Positions 30,711-39,359 of a stretch of 64,000 bases of DNA are shown piece by piece (positions within the stretch are counted from its first letter, which is position 1; every line of letters begins with the position of its first letter). The notes beneath the pieces are model-generated. The model was not told the origin of the DNA and did no database searches. It saw nothing but the letters and a program-made list of their open reading frames with translations. The position numbers and the translations under genes are program-made. The DNA is from Azoarcus sp. DD4 (GTDB taxonomy: Bacteria > Pseudomonadota > Gammaproteobacteria > Burkholderiales > Rhodocyclaceae). Where the stretch lies: assembly GCF_006496635.1 (NCBI RefSeq), contig NZ_CP022958.1, forward strand, positions 3,782,001 to 3,846,000, written 5' to 3'.

Positions 30711-31862
30711 GTGGAACGTCGTTCATTCCTGCAGAAAGCGGGTGCCGGCCTGGTTGCCGGTGCCGCCGTCGGCCTCGCGGCCTGCGGCAAGAAGGAAGAA
30801 GCAGCCGCACCGGCCGCTGCTCCTGCGGGCGCGCCGGCCGGCGCACCGGCCGTCCAGACGGGCCTGCCCGAAATCAAGTGGCGTCTGACCTCCAGCTTCC
30901 CCAAGAGCCTGGACACCATCTACGGCGGCGCGGAAGTCATGGCCAACCGCCTGCGCGCGATGACCGACGGCAAGTTCGACATCCGCGTCTTCCCGGGCGG
31001 TGAAATCGTCCCCGGCCTGCAGGCGCTGGACGCCGTGCAGCAAGGTACCGTCGAAATCTGCCACACCTGCTCGTACTACTACGTCGGCAAGGACAAGACC
31101 TTCGGCTTCGGCACTTCGGTCCCGTTCGGCATGAACGCCCGCCAGATGAACGCCTGGATCATGTTCGGCGGCGGCCAGCAGCTGCTCGACGAGTTCTACG
31201 CCAATTACAACGTCCTGTCCTTCGCCGGCGGCAACACCGGCACGCAGATGGGCGGCTGGTATCGCAAACAGGTCAAGACCCTGGCCGACGTGCAGGGCCT
31301 GAAGATCCGTATCGCGGGCCTGGGCGGCGAAGTGTTCTCGCGTCTCGGCGCCATCCCCCAGCAGATCGCCGGCGGCGACATCTACCCGTCGCTGGAAAAG
31401 GGCACCATCGACGCGGCCGAGTGGGTCGGTCCCTACGACGACGAAAAGCTGGGCTTCTACAAGGTTGCCCCGCACTACTACTATCCGGGCTGGTGGGAGC
31501 CGGGTCCGGTGGTCCACTTCTTCATCAACAAGGACGCGTGGGCGAAGCTGCCAAAGTTCTATCAGGACGCCTTCCGCGCCGCCGCCCACGAAGCCAACGT
31601 CACGATGATGGCCTCCTACGACGACAAGAACCCGCAAGCGCTAGCCCGCCTGCTGTCGAACGGCGTCAAGCTGGAAGCCTATTCGGACGAGATCATGAAG
31701 GGTGCATACAAGGCTGCCTTCGAGCTGTACAACGAAGAAGCCGGCAAGAATCCCGCCTGGAAGAAGATCTTCACCGAATGGGATAAGTACCGTAAGTCGC
31801 AGAACGCCTGGTTCAGCGTCGCCGAAGCGACCATCGACCGCTTCCTGCAATCGGCGCGCTAA
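30711..31862 (+). CDS. TRAP transporter substrate-binding protein (TakP-like)
   Basis: A 383-residue extracytoplasmic binding protein of the DctP family. The N-terminus combines a twin-arginine-like start (VERRSFLQKAG) with a lipobox (LAAC, Cys25), then a Pro/Ala linker, suggesting a lipid-anchored protein, perhaps Tat-exported. The mature part (IKWRLTSSFPKSLDTIYGG, GGEIVPGLQALDAVQQGTVE, AAEWVGPYDDEKLGFYKVAP) resembles TakP-type 2-oxo acid binders; the ligand is inferred. GTG 30711 follows AGAGGAGAG. A strong terminator ends this one-gene unit, while the permease genes lie tail-to-tail beyond it. Confidence 0.9.
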   Translation: MERRSFLQKAGAGLVAGAAVGLAACGKKEEAAAPAAAPAGAPAGAPAVQTGLPEIKWRLTSSFPKSLDTIYGGAEVMANRLRAMTDGKFDIRVFPGGEIVPGLQALDAVQQGTVEICHTCSYYYVGKDKTFGFGTSVPFGMNARQMNAWIMFGGGQQLLDEFYANYNVLSFAGGNTGTQMGGWYRKQVKTLADVQGLKIRIAGLGGEVFSRLGAIPQQIAGGDIYPSLEKGTIDAAEWVGPYDDEKLGFYKVAPHYYYPGWWEPGPVVHFFINKDAWAKLPKFYQDAFRAAAHEANVTMMASYDDKNPQALARLLSNGVKLEAYSDEIMKGAYKAAFELYNEEAGKNPAWKKIFTEWDKYRKSQNAWFSVAEATIDRFLQSAR

Positions 31863-31885
31863 ACCCGCAGCCCTACCCCAGGATC

Positions 31886-31913
31886 AAGCCCGCAGCGCGC
31901 TGCGGGCTTTTTT
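31886..31913 (+). terminator. Intrinsic terminator of the TRAP binding-protein gene
   Basis: A 24-base perfect palindrome (AAGCCCGCAGCG and its complement, 31886-31909) runs straight into a T-tract (TTTTTT counting the stem end). It is a strong factor-independent terminator. Confidence 0.92.
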
Positions 31914-32125
31914 ACGCCTACCGCCGTCGCGACTGCCGTCTGCCTGTTTCAGGGCCTGCCCGCGAACGCCGTTGGACACGCTGGCAGGGCTTGCGCCTCA
32001 CTCTGTACGTCGACGACCGGAGATCTTGTGCCGAACGCCATGACGGCCCATGACAGGGCGACCCATGGTGACAGTTCCGCGCACCACCACCGCCCGTTCC
32101 AGGACAGCACCGCAACGGCCTGCGC

Positions 32126-32171
32126 GCCGCCAAATAGAAAGGGCCCCTAAGGGCCCTTTCTATTTGGCGGC
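32126..32171 (-). terminator. Long hairpin terminator of the TRAP permease genes
   Basis: A perfect 21-base inverted repeat (32126-32146 with 32151-32171) around a 4-base loop. Its inner part GGGCCC-TTAG-GGGCCC is followed on the minus strand by TTTCTATTT, giving a terminator for the permease genes. The repeat is symmetric, so it can act in both directions. Confidence 0.85.
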
Positions 32172-32180
32172 CGAAAGCGA

Positions 32181-33836
32181 TCAGCGGTTTCCGCCCTGCT
32201 GCAGCTGCTGCAGCAAGTCGAGTTGAGGAGCACCGGATTCGCTGCTGCCGCTCCCGCCAGAGCCCTCGGCCCCGGGCAGCTGCAGTTGCAGTTCGGTCGG
32301 TGCCGTCTGCGCCTTGCCGTGATCGTAAGAAACGAGGTTGGGGAAGATGATGATCAGCGCCACCATGATGATCTGGATGCAGACGAAGGGCACCGACCCC
32401 CAGTATATTTCCGAGGTCTTGATCTTCGGCGGCGCCACCGAACGCAGGTAGAACAGCGCGAAACCGAAGGGCGGGTGCATGAAGGAAGTCTGCATGTTCA
32501 CCGCCAGCAGCACACCGAACCAGATCAGGTCGATCCCGAGCTTGTCGGCCACCGGTGCCAGCAGCGGCACGATGATGAAGGCGAGCTCGAAGAAATCGAG
32601 GAAGAAGGCCAGCAGGAAGACCAGGATGTTCACCGCGATCAGGAAGCCGGTCTGGCCGCCGGGCAGCGAGGTCAGCAGGTGCTCCACCCACAGGTCGCCA
32701 TTGACGCCGCGGAAGGTCAGGCCGAACACGGTGGAGCCGATCAGGATGAAGACCACGAAGCAGGACAGCTTGGTGGTCACGTCCATCGCCTGCTTGGTGA
32801 GCTTCAGCGACAGGCGTCCGCGCGACATTGCCATCACGATCGCGCCGACCGCACCCATCGCACCGCCTTCGGTCGGCGTCGCAACGCCGATGAAGATGGT
32901 GCCGAGGACCAGGAAGATCAGACCGAGCGGCGGGATCAGCACGAAGGTCACACGTTCCGCCATCTTCGACAGCAGGCCGAGCTTGAGCAGCTTGTTGACC
33001 ACCGAAGCCGCGAAGGCGAAGCCGATCGCGACGAGCGAGGACACCACGATGACTTCGTCGCGCGGCTTGCCTTCGCCGTAGTACTGGGCGAAGGCATAGG
33101 CAGCCCCCACCGACAGCACGAACAGCAGGCCCAGCGAACGCAGGCCGGAAGTGCCGTCCGCCTCGCGAATGGTACGTGCCTCGACCGGCATGGCCGGTGC
33201 GAACTTCGGCCTGAACACGGTAACCAGGAACACGTAGCCGACGTAGAGTGCGGTCAGCACCAGGCCAGGCAGCAGCGCGCCCTGGTACATGTCGCCCACC
33301 GAACGGCCGAGCTGGTCGGCCATGATGATCAGCACCAACGAGGGCGGGATGATCTGCGCCAGCGTACCGGACGCAGCGATCACGCCGGCGGCCAGACGGT
33401 GGTCGTAGCCATAGCGCATCATGATGGGCAGCGAGATCAGACCCATCGAGATCACCGAAGCCGCCACCACGCCGGTAGTCGCCGCCAGCAGCGCGCCGAC
33501 GAAGATCACTGCATAGGCCAGGCCGCCGCGGATCGGACCGAACAGCTGGCCGATGGTGTCGAGCAGATCCTCGGCCATGCCGGAACGCTCGAGAATCAGA
33601 CCCATGAAGGTGAAGAAGGGAATGGCCAGCAGCGTGTCGTTGGCCATGATGCCGAAGATGCGCTCGGGCAGCGCCTGGAACAGAGCCGGGCTGAGCAGAC
33701 CGAGTTCGATGCCGACGAGGCCGAAGAAAATGCCGTTGGCCGCCAGCGCGAAGGCGACGGGGAAGCCGAACAGCAGGAAGAACACCAGCGCCGCAAACAT
33801 CAGCGGTGCCATGTTGTCGATCAGGAACTGGGTCAT
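32181..33836 (-). CDS. TRAP transporter large permease subunit
   Basis: A 551-residue DctM-family membrane protein, the ion-coupled channel of the transporter. It has about 14 hydrophobic segments; marks are FLLFGFPVAFALAANGIFFG, LAIPFFTFMGLILERSG, ASGTLAQIIPPSLVLIIMAD and GVATPTEGGAMGAVGAIV. It is longer than the usual 425 residues because of an inserted, partly cytoplasmic region in the middle (about 215-300) and a Gly/Ser/Gln-rich tail. Such long forms pair with TakP-like binding proteins. Its ATG overlaps the small-subunit stop (ATGA). Confidence 0.93.
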   Translation of the reverse strand: MTQFLIDNMAPLMFAALVFFLLFGFPVAFALAANGIFFGLVGIELGLLSPALFQALPERIFGIMANDTLLAIPFFTFMGLILERSGMAEDLLDTIGQLFGPIRGGLAYAVIFVGALLAATTGVVAASVISMGLISLPIMMRYGYDHRLAAGVIAASGTLAQIIPPSLVLIIMADQLGRSVGDMYQGALLPGLVLTALYVGYVFLVTVFRPKFAPAMPVEARTIREADGTSGLRSLGLLFVLSVGAAYAFAQYYGEGKPRDEVIVVSSLVAIGFAFAASVVNKLLKLGLLSKMAERVTFVLIPPLGLIFLVLGTIFIGVATPTEGGAMGAVGAIVMAMSRGRLSLKLTKQAMDVTTKLSCFVVFILIGSTVFGLTFRGVNGDLWVEHLLTSLPGGQTGFLIAVNILVFLLAFFLDFFELAFIIVPLLAPVADKLGIDLIWFGVLLAVNMQTSFMHPPFGFALFYLRSVAPPKIKTSEIYWGSVPFVCIQIIMVALIIIFPNLVSYDHGKAQTAPTELQLQLPGAEGSGGSGSSESGAPQLDLLQQLQQGGNR

Positions 33837-34426
33837 TGCGCGCCTCCCGCAGACTGTTGCTTGATGGCGGCGGCAAGTTCTTCTTCGGCCGACGGAGCGC
33901 CCTGTTTTTCCAGCGGATTGGGGCCCTGCCCCGTGATGAACGCGACGCGCTTGATCAATTCGGACACCGCCTGCAGGATCAGCAGGGCGAAGCCCAGCGG
34001 CAGCAGGATCTTCACCGGCCAGCGGATCAGGCCGCCCGGATTGGCGGACATCTCGCCTGAATGAAGCGAGAGCATGACGATGGGCCAGGACATCCAGACG
34101 ATCATCGCCGCCATAGGTAGCATGAAGAACAGGATGCCGATGATGTCGACCACGTTCTGCCCCTTGGGCGAGAGGCGGCCGGTGATCACGTCGATGCGGA
34201 CATGCTCGTTACGCAGGAAGGTATAGCCGGCCGCAAGCAGGAAAATCGCAGCAAACAGATACCATTGAATTTCCAGGAGCGCGTTGGAACTTGTGTTAAA
34301 CAGTTTGCGGACGAGCGCGTTGCCTGCACTGATCACGACTGCGATCAGTACCAGCCACATCACGCTGCGCCCGACCCGTTCGTTGATCCAATCGATCAAC
34401 TTCGACAGGTTGAGCAGGAAGGACAC
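33833..34426 (-). CDS. TRAP transporter small permease subunit
   Basis: A 197-residue DctQ-family protein with four membrane helices. LLEIQWYLFAAIFLLAAGYTFLRNEHVRID is split here by description: the EIQWYLFAAIFLLAAGY helix and the following FLRNEHVRIDV loop are diagnostic. The C-terminus is charged and soluble. GTG 34426 is chosen because AAGGAG lies at ideal spacing; the ATG seven bases upstream is out of frame. It is the first gene of a two-gene unit with the large subunit and is divergent from the phosphatase gene. Confidence 0.9.
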   Translation of the reverse strand: MSFLLNLSKLIDWINERVGRSVMWLVLIAVVISAGNALVRKLFNTSSNALLEIQWYLFAAIFLLAAGYTFLRNEHVRIDVITGRLSPKGQNVVDIIGILFFMLPMAAMIVWMSWPIVMLSLHSGEMSANPGGLIRWPVKILLPLGFALLILQAVSELIKRVAFITGQGPNPLEKQGAPSAEEELAAAIKQQSAGGAQ

Positions 34427-34466
34427 TTCATTACTCCTTTGGAGGGGACAACATACCCGGACGCCT

Positions 34467-34490
34467 GGCAGGCTTGTGCGCACACCTGCC
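34467..34490. promoter_or_regulatory. Inverted repeat upstream of the TRAP permease genes
   Basis: GGCAGG, two bases, the palindrome TGTGCGCACA, then CCTGCC. It is 41 bases upstream of the small-subunit start and could be a regulator site. Nothing in the window identifies the regulator. Confidence 0.35.
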
Positions 34491-34554
34491 TTTGCGGTGG
34501 CCGGATTATTCCACTGAGAGGCCTAGGCCTTAAAGCTAGGGTATTCACGTATCG

Positions 34555-35223
34555 ATGGACACACGCAAACAAGCTCAAAACCCGCACCACTGCAGGATTT
34601 GTCTGGTCCGCCACGGCGAAACGCTGTGGAACGCGGAACGCCGCCTGCAGGGACACCTGGACGTCCCGCTCAACGAAGTCGGCCTTGTGCAGGCCGAGGC
34701 CACTGCACGTAGCCTGGCCGAACACCGCTTCGCCGCGATCTACGCCAGCGACCTCACCCGCGCGCTGCAGACGGCGGCGCCGACCGCCCGCGCCTGCCGG
34801 CTGGAAGCAAGGCCCACCCCGGCGCTGCGCGAACGCCACTACGGTGCCTTCCAGGGGCTGACCTATGCCGAAGCAGCCGATCGCTACCCCGACGCCTACC
34901 ACCGCTTCAAGGCGCGCGAGCCGGAATTCTCCTTCCCCGGGGGCGGTGAAAGCCTGCTGGTGTTCGCCGCCCGCATCGGCAGTGTCCTCACCGATCTCGC
35001 CGGCCGGCATCGCGGCGAGCAGATCCTGGTGGTCACCCACGGCGGTGTGCTGGACATCGCCCACCGGCTGGCCAGCAGGCTGCCGCTGGAAGCGCCGCGC
35101 GACTTCCCCATCCTGAATGCCGCGCTCAACTGGCTCGACTACGATGGCGAGGATTGGCATCTGCTCGCCTGGGCCGAACAGCATCATCTCGAAAGCGCCC
35201 GCGACGAACTGCCCAACGCCTGA
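34555..35223 (+). CDS. Histidine phosphatase family protein
   Basis: A 222-residue histidine phosphatase of the phosphoglycerate-mutase superfamily. The catalytic His is in CLVRHGETLWNAERRLQG, the acid in LRERHYGAFQGLT and the second His in VVTHGGVLDIAH. The EFSFPGGGES segment fits the GpmB/CobC-like phosphatases rather than true mutases; the glycolytic mutase is encoded at 44.5 kb. The substrate is unknown. The ATG has no good ribosome site. A GC-rich imperfect hairpin follows the stop (35231-35262). Confidence 0.85.
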   Translation: MDTRKQAQNPHHCRICLVRHGETLWNAERRLQGHLDVPLNEVGLVQAEATARSLAEHRFAAIYASDLTRALQTAAPTARACRLEARPTPALRERHYGAFQGLTYAEAADRYPDAYHRFKAREPEFSFPGGGESLLVFAARIGSVLTDLAGRHRGEQILVVTHGGVLDIAHRLASRLPLEAPRDFPILNAALNWLDYDGEDWHLLAWAEQHHLESARDELPNA

Positions 35224-35298
35224 GGCAAGACGGTGCGCCCCGTGCTCGACCGGGCGCGCACCGCCCGGGAATTAACAGCTTTTTTACGGCGTCCGCGA

Positions 35299-36765
35299 AT
35301 GGCTCGGCTATTGTTCGCCCTACCCTCGCTCACCTCGCCGCCTGAAGTGATTTCCGCCAGACTGGACCAGACCGCCCTGCAACGTGCCCGCCCCTATCTG
35401 CTGGCGGTGGCGGCCAGCCTGCTGGTCAGTCTGTGCGCGGCACCGCTGCGCCATGTGCTCGACCCGGCCAACATCGCCATGCTGTTCCTGCTGGTGGGTT
35501 TCCTGATCGCGCTACGGCTGGGGCGCGGACCGGCGATAGTCGCTGCCGTCACCAACACTGCCCTGCTCGATTTCGTCGTCGTCCCGCCGCACTTCGCCTT
35601 CATTCCGACCGACCTGCAGTACTTGGTGACATTGGTCGTCATGCTCACGGTCGGCCTCGTCACCGCGCAACTCAGCACCGGCCTCGGCCAGCAAGCCCGG
35701 CTGAGTGCGCTGCATGAACGCGATACTTATGCGCTGTACGAGCTTGCCCACGAACTGGCCGGCTGCATCACCCTGGGACAGATTCGACTGGCGCTCGACG
35801 GGTATCTCGTCCACCAGGAAAGGCATGTTCACCTCGAGTTGTCCGGCGGCGAACCGCCACCGGCTGCGGACGGCGCAACGGTGTTTCCGCTGCGAAGCTC
35901 GGAATCGGCGCGCGGCCAGCTCTTCGTGCAGGTGTACGGGCACGAGACCGGGTTGCCGGCCCACGAAAGCGAGCGCTATCGCACCATCGCCTCGCTGCTC
36001 ACCACCGCGATCGAGCGGGTCCATTACGTCGAACTCGCCGAAAGCAACGCCATCGCCATTTCCTCGGAGCGTCTGCGCACCTCGGTACTGGCGGCGCTTT
36101 CGCACGACCTGCGCACGCCGATGACAGTGCTGATCGGCCTCGCCGACAGCCTGGTGATGTCGCGCGAACCGCTGCCGCCCCCCGCTCAGGAAACCGCGCT
36201 TACGCTGCTGCGGCAATCACGCGCGCTCGGCGGCATCCTCAACAACGTGCTCGACATGGCGCGGCTGCATAGCGGCAACATCCGCCCGCGGCGCGAATGG
36301 CACCTGCTCGACGATGTCATCGCCGCCAGCCTGCGCCTGCTCAAACCCCAACTGTCGGACCATCCCATCCGGGTCCGGCTGGAGCCCGACCTGCCGCTGG
36401 TCGAATTCGACGCCACCCTGCTCGAACGCGTGGTCTGCAACCTGATCGACAATGCCGCCAAGTATTCACCCGCCGGTTCGCCGATCGAGATCACCGCTTT
36501 TGCCGACCTCCAGGCCAACGAAGCCTGCATCGAGGTCTGCGACCAGGGTGAAGGCTTCCCACCGGGCAACATCGACCGTCTGTTCGAGCTGTTCGAACGC
36601 GGCAATGCCGAATCCGCGGTCCCGGGCATGGGCCTGGGCCTCAGCATCTGCCACCGCATCATGGCCGCGCACGGCGGCAACATCGCGGTGCACAACCGCG
36701 ACATCGGCGCCTGCGTGCAGTTGCGGCTGCCGCTCGGCACCCCACCGGTCATCAACGAAGAATAG
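35299..36765 (+). CDS. KdpD-like sensor histidine kinase lacking the N-terminal sensor domains
   Basis: A 488-residue kinase matching only the C-terminal half of KdpD: four close-packed membrane helices (DUF4118, about 30-130), a GAF-like region, HisKA with His269 in AALSHDLRTPMTVL, and the ATPase domain (NLIDNAAKYSPAGSPIEI, DQGEGFPPGN, GMGLGLSICHRIMAAHGG). The KdpD and universal-stress-protein domains that precede these in E. coli are absent, and no kdpFABC genes are nearby. The start is uncertain: ATG 35299, GTG 35233 and GTG 35347 are all open. The KdpE-like gene follows by 7 bases. Confidence 0.85.
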   Translation: MARLLFALPSLTSPPEVISARLDQTALQRARPYLLAVAASLLVSLCAAPLRHVLDPANIAMLFLLVGFLIALRLGRGPAIVAAVTNTALLDFVVVPPHFAFIPTDLQYLVTLVVMLTVGLVTAQLSTGLGQQARLSALHERDTYALYELAHELAGCITLGQIRLALDGYLVHQERHVHLELSGGEPPPAADGATVFPLRSSESARGQLFVQVYGHETGLPAHESERYRTIASLLTTAIERVHYVELAESNAIAISSERLRTSVLAALSHDLRTPMTVLIGLADSLVMSREPLPPPAQETALTLLRQSRALGGILNNVLDMARLHSGNIRPRREWHLLDDVIAASLRLLKPQLSDHPIRVRLEPDLPLVEFDATLLERVVCNLIDNAAKYSPAGSPIEITAFADLQANEACIEVCDQGEGFPPGNIDRLFELFERGNAESAVPGMGLGLSICHRIMAAHGGNIAVHNRDIGACVQLRLPLGTPPVINEE

Positions 36766-36772
36766 GCAGACC

Positions 36773-37453
36773 ATGGACATCACCGTACTGGTCGTCGAGG
36801 ACGAACCCCAGATCCGCCGCCTGGTGCGCAACGCGCTCGAAGGCGAGAACTACCGCGTGTTCACGGTCGACAGCGGCAAGCGCAGCCTGATCGAAGCCGG
36901 GATCCGCAAGGCCGACCTCATCGTGCTTGACCTCGGCCTGCCCGACATCGACGGCATGGAAGTGCTGCGCGGCATTCGCGCCTGGAGCCATGTGCCGGTG
37001 CTGATCCTGTCCGCCCGTGGCGAGGAGGACGACAAGATCCGCGCGCTCGACGAAGGCGCCGACGACTACCTCGCCAAACCCTTCGGCATGGGCGAGCTGC
37101 TCGCCCGCGTGCGCGCGCTGGTGCGCCGCCACGTCAAGCACGAGGACAGCTCCGGCCGCCTCGCCTTCGGCGAGGTCGAAGCCGATTTCGTGCGCCGCAC
37201 CGTCAGCCGCAACGGCGAAACCGTGCATCTGACCAAGATCGAGTACCGCCTGCTCACTGTCCTCGCCGCCAACGCCGGCAAGGTCCTGACCCACAACCAC
37301 TTGATGCGCGAGGTATGGGGGCCGGCCTATGTGGACAGCAATCACTATCTGCGCATCTACGTCGGCCGCCTGCGCCAGAAGCTGGAGGGCGACCCTGCCC
37401 AGCCGGTACATTTCCTCACCGAAACGGGAGTCGGCTACCGTTTCGAGCCCTGA
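36773..37453 (+). CDS. KdpE-like OmpR-family response regulator
   Basis: A 226-residue two-domain regulator. The receiver domain has acidic residues in VVEDEPQ, phospho-acceptor Asp53 in LIVLDLGLPD and the Lys of YLAKPFG. The winged-helix domain carries VHLTKIEYRLLTVLAANAGK and the recognition region SNHYLRIYVGRLRQKLE, close to KdpE. Its partner is the truncated kinase just upstream. Because the K+ pump genes are absent here, its target is not known. Confidence 0.92.
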   Translation: MDITVLVVEDEPQIRRLVRNALEGENYRVFTVDSGKRSLIEAGIRKADLIVLDLGLPDIDGMEVLRGIRAWSHVPVLILSARGEEDDKIRALDEGADDYLAKPFGMGELLARVRALVRRHVKHEDSSGRLAFGEVEADFVRRTVSRNGETVHLTKIEYRLLTVLAANAGKVLTHNHLMREVWGPAYVDSNHYLRIYVGRLRQKLEGDPAQPVHFLTETGVGYRFEP

Positions 37454-37549
37454 ATCCATGCATCGACCGGCAGGCCCGGGCGCGTTCTTCCAGCGGACTG
37501 CGTGGTAACATCCGCTTTTAAAAACCACTCGTTACCGAGCCCGCGTCCC

Positions 37550-38800
37550 ATGTTCTCCTCGCAAGATACTCTCGCCAAGGTCGATCCCGAACTCTGGTCC
37601 GCCATCCAGGCGGAGAACCGCCGCCAGGAAGATCACATCGAGCTGATCGCCTCCGAAAACTACGTCTCCCACGCGGTGATGGAAGCCCAGGGCTCCCAGC
37701 TCACCAACAAGTACGCCGAAGGCTACCCGGGCAAGCGTTACTACGGCGGTTGCGAACATGTGGACGTGGTCGAGCAGCTCGCCATCGACCGGCTGAAGAA
37801 GCTGTTCGGCGCCGATGCCGCCAACGTGCAGCCGAACTCCGGTTCGCAGGCCAATCAGGCCGTGCTGATGGCCTTCGCCAAGCCGGGCGACACCATCATG
37901 GGCATGAGCCTGGCCGAAGGCGGCCACCTCACCCACGGCATGCCGCTCAACATGTCGGGCAAGTGGTTCAACGTCGTCGCCTACGGCCTCGACGCCAAGG
38001 AAGAGATCGACTACGCGGCGATGGAAGCGCTCGCCCGCGAGCACAAGCCCAAGATCATCATCGCCGGCGCCTCGGCCTACTCGCTGCGCATCGACTTCGA
38101 GCGCTTCGCCAAGATCGCCAAGGAAGTTGGCGCCATCTTCTGGGTGGACATGGCCCACTATGCCGGCCTCGTCGCCGCCGGCTACTACCCCAACCCGGTG
38201 CCGCACGCCGACGTCGTCACCTCCACCACCCACAAGACCCTGCGCGGCCCGCGCGGCGGCATCATCCTGATGAAGGCCGAGCACGAGAAGGCGATCAACT
38301 CCGCGATCTTCCCCGGCCTGCAGGGCGGCCCGCTCGAGCACGTGATCGCCGCCAAGGCAGTCGCCTTCAAGGAAGCCGCCACCCCGGCTTTCCGCGACTA
38401 CCAGGAGCAGGTCATCGCCAACGCCCGCGTGATGGCGCGCGTGCTCGGCGAAGAGCGCGGCCTGCGCATCGTCTCCGGCCGCACCGAATCCCACGTCTTC
38501 CTGGTCGACCTGCGCTCGAAGAACATCACCGGCAAGGAAGCCGAAGCGGTGCTCGGCAGCGCCCACATCACGGTGAACAAGAACGCGATCCCGAAGGACC
38601 CGGAGAAGCCCTTCGTCACCTCCGGCATCCGCATCGGCTCGCCGGCGATGACCACCCGTGGCTTCACCGAGATCGAGGCCGAGCAGATCGCCCACCTGAT
38701 CGCCGACGTGCTGGATGCCCCGCACGATGCAGCAGTAATCGAGCGCGTGCGCGGCAAGGTCGCCGAGCTGTGCGCGAAGTATCCGGTCTACGGCAAGTAA
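37550..38800 (+). CDS. glyA: Serine hydroxymethyltransferase
   Basis: A 416-residue PLP enzyme that converts serine and tetrahydrofolate to glycine and methylene-tetrahydrofolate. Marks are IELIASENYVSHAVMEAQGS, YPGKRYYGGCEHVD, WVDMAHYAGLVAAGYYPNP and the PLP Lys at about residue 229 in TTHKTLRGPRGG. Length equals E. coli GlyA. ATG 37550 gives the family N-terminus; the frame is open a little farther upstream. TAACAT at about 37505 may be a -10. nrdR and ribD follow. Confidence 0.97.
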   Translation: MFSSQDTLAKVDPELWSAIQAENRRQEDHIELIASENYVSHAVMEAQGSQLTNKYAEGYPGKRYYGGCEHVDVVEQLAIDRLKKLFGADAANVQPNSGSQANQAVLMAFAKPGDTIMGMSLAEGGHLTHGMPLNMSGKWFNVVAYGLDAKEEIDYAAMEALAREHKPKIIIAGASAYSLRIDFERFAKIAKEVGAIFWVDMAHYAGLVAAGYYPNPVPHADVVTSTTHKTLRGPRGGIILMKAEHEKAINSAIFPGLQGGPLEHVIAAKAVAFKEAATPAFRDYQEQVIANARVMARVLGEERGLRIVSGRTESHVFLVDLRSKNITGKEAEAVLGSAHITVNKNAIPKDPEKPFVTSGIRIGSPAMTTRGFTEIEAEQIAHLIADVLDAPHDAAVIERVRGKVAELCAKYPVYGK

Positions 38801-38843
38801 GTCCGGCGCGGGCCGGCCGCAGCCGGCCCCGCACACCATTTCG

Positions 38844-39359
38844 ATGAAGTGCCCCTTCTGCGACGATCCGAACACCCAGGTCACCGACACCCGTGAAAAC
38901 GAGGACGGTGACGTCGTTCGTCGCCGTCGTCGGTGCCTGAAGTGTGACAAGCGCTTCACCACCTATGAGCGCATCGATCTCAAGATGCCGCACATCGTCA
39001 AGCGCAACGGCAATCGAAGCGAATTCGACCACGCCAAGCTCACAAGCAGCATGTCGCTCGCACTGCGCAAGCGACCGGTCACCACCGAGGCGCTCGAAGC
39101 CGCGGTCGACCGCATCGAAGCCAAGCTGCTGTCGCTGGGCGAGAACGAAGTCCCCAGTGAAAAGGTCGGCGAACTGGTAATGAAGGAGCTCAAGAAGCTC
39201 GACAAGGTTGCCTACATCCGCTTCGCCTCGGTGTATCGCAACTTTGCCGATGTCGACGAGTTCTCCGAGATCATCCGCGAAGTACAGACGCGCCCCAAGC
39301 GCGGCCGTCCTGCCAACCCGCCCTCGCCCGATCCCGAGCATGATCTTTTCGGCAGCTGA
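38844..39359 (+). CDS. nrdR: Transcriptional repressor NrdR
   Basis: A 171-residue repressor of ribonucleotide reductase genes. The zinc ribbon has Cys3, Cys6, Cys31 and Cys34 (MKCPFC and CLKCDKRF). The ATP-cone follows (PHIVKRNGNRSEFDHAKL, AYIRFASVYRNFADVDEF), which senses ATP/dATP. It is about 20 residues longer than E. coli NrdR because of a Pro-rich tail that overlaps ribD by 20 bases. glyA-nrdR-ribD is a common proteobacterial order. Confidence 0.96.
   Translation: MKCPFCDDPNTQVTDTRENEDGDVVRRRRRCLKCDKRFTTYERIDLKMPHIVKRNGNRSEFDHAKLTSSMSLALRKRPVTTEALEAAVDRIEAKLLSLGENEVPSEKVGELVMKELKKLDKVAYIRFASVYRNFADVDEFSEIIREVQTRPKRGRPANPPSPDPEHDLFGS

Larger units (their letters stand above)
31863..32180. 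other. 318-base gap between TRAP units
   Basis: This gap separates the binding-protein gene (plus) from the large-permease gene (minus). It holds one intrinsic terminator at each side (31886-31913 and 32126-32171). The 200 bases between them show no convincing ORF, promoter or RNA structure to my reading. Confidence 0.6.

Noticed and set aside
31918..33876. A 652-codon open frame overlapping the TRAP large permease in another frame
   Set aside because: The permease frame has membrane segments and family motifs; the other frame is Arg/Gly-rich without any domain.
35231..35262. Hairpin after the histidine phosphatase gene as a terminator
   Set aside because: The stem has a two-base bulge and the T-run is about 17 bases away, so I did not call it.
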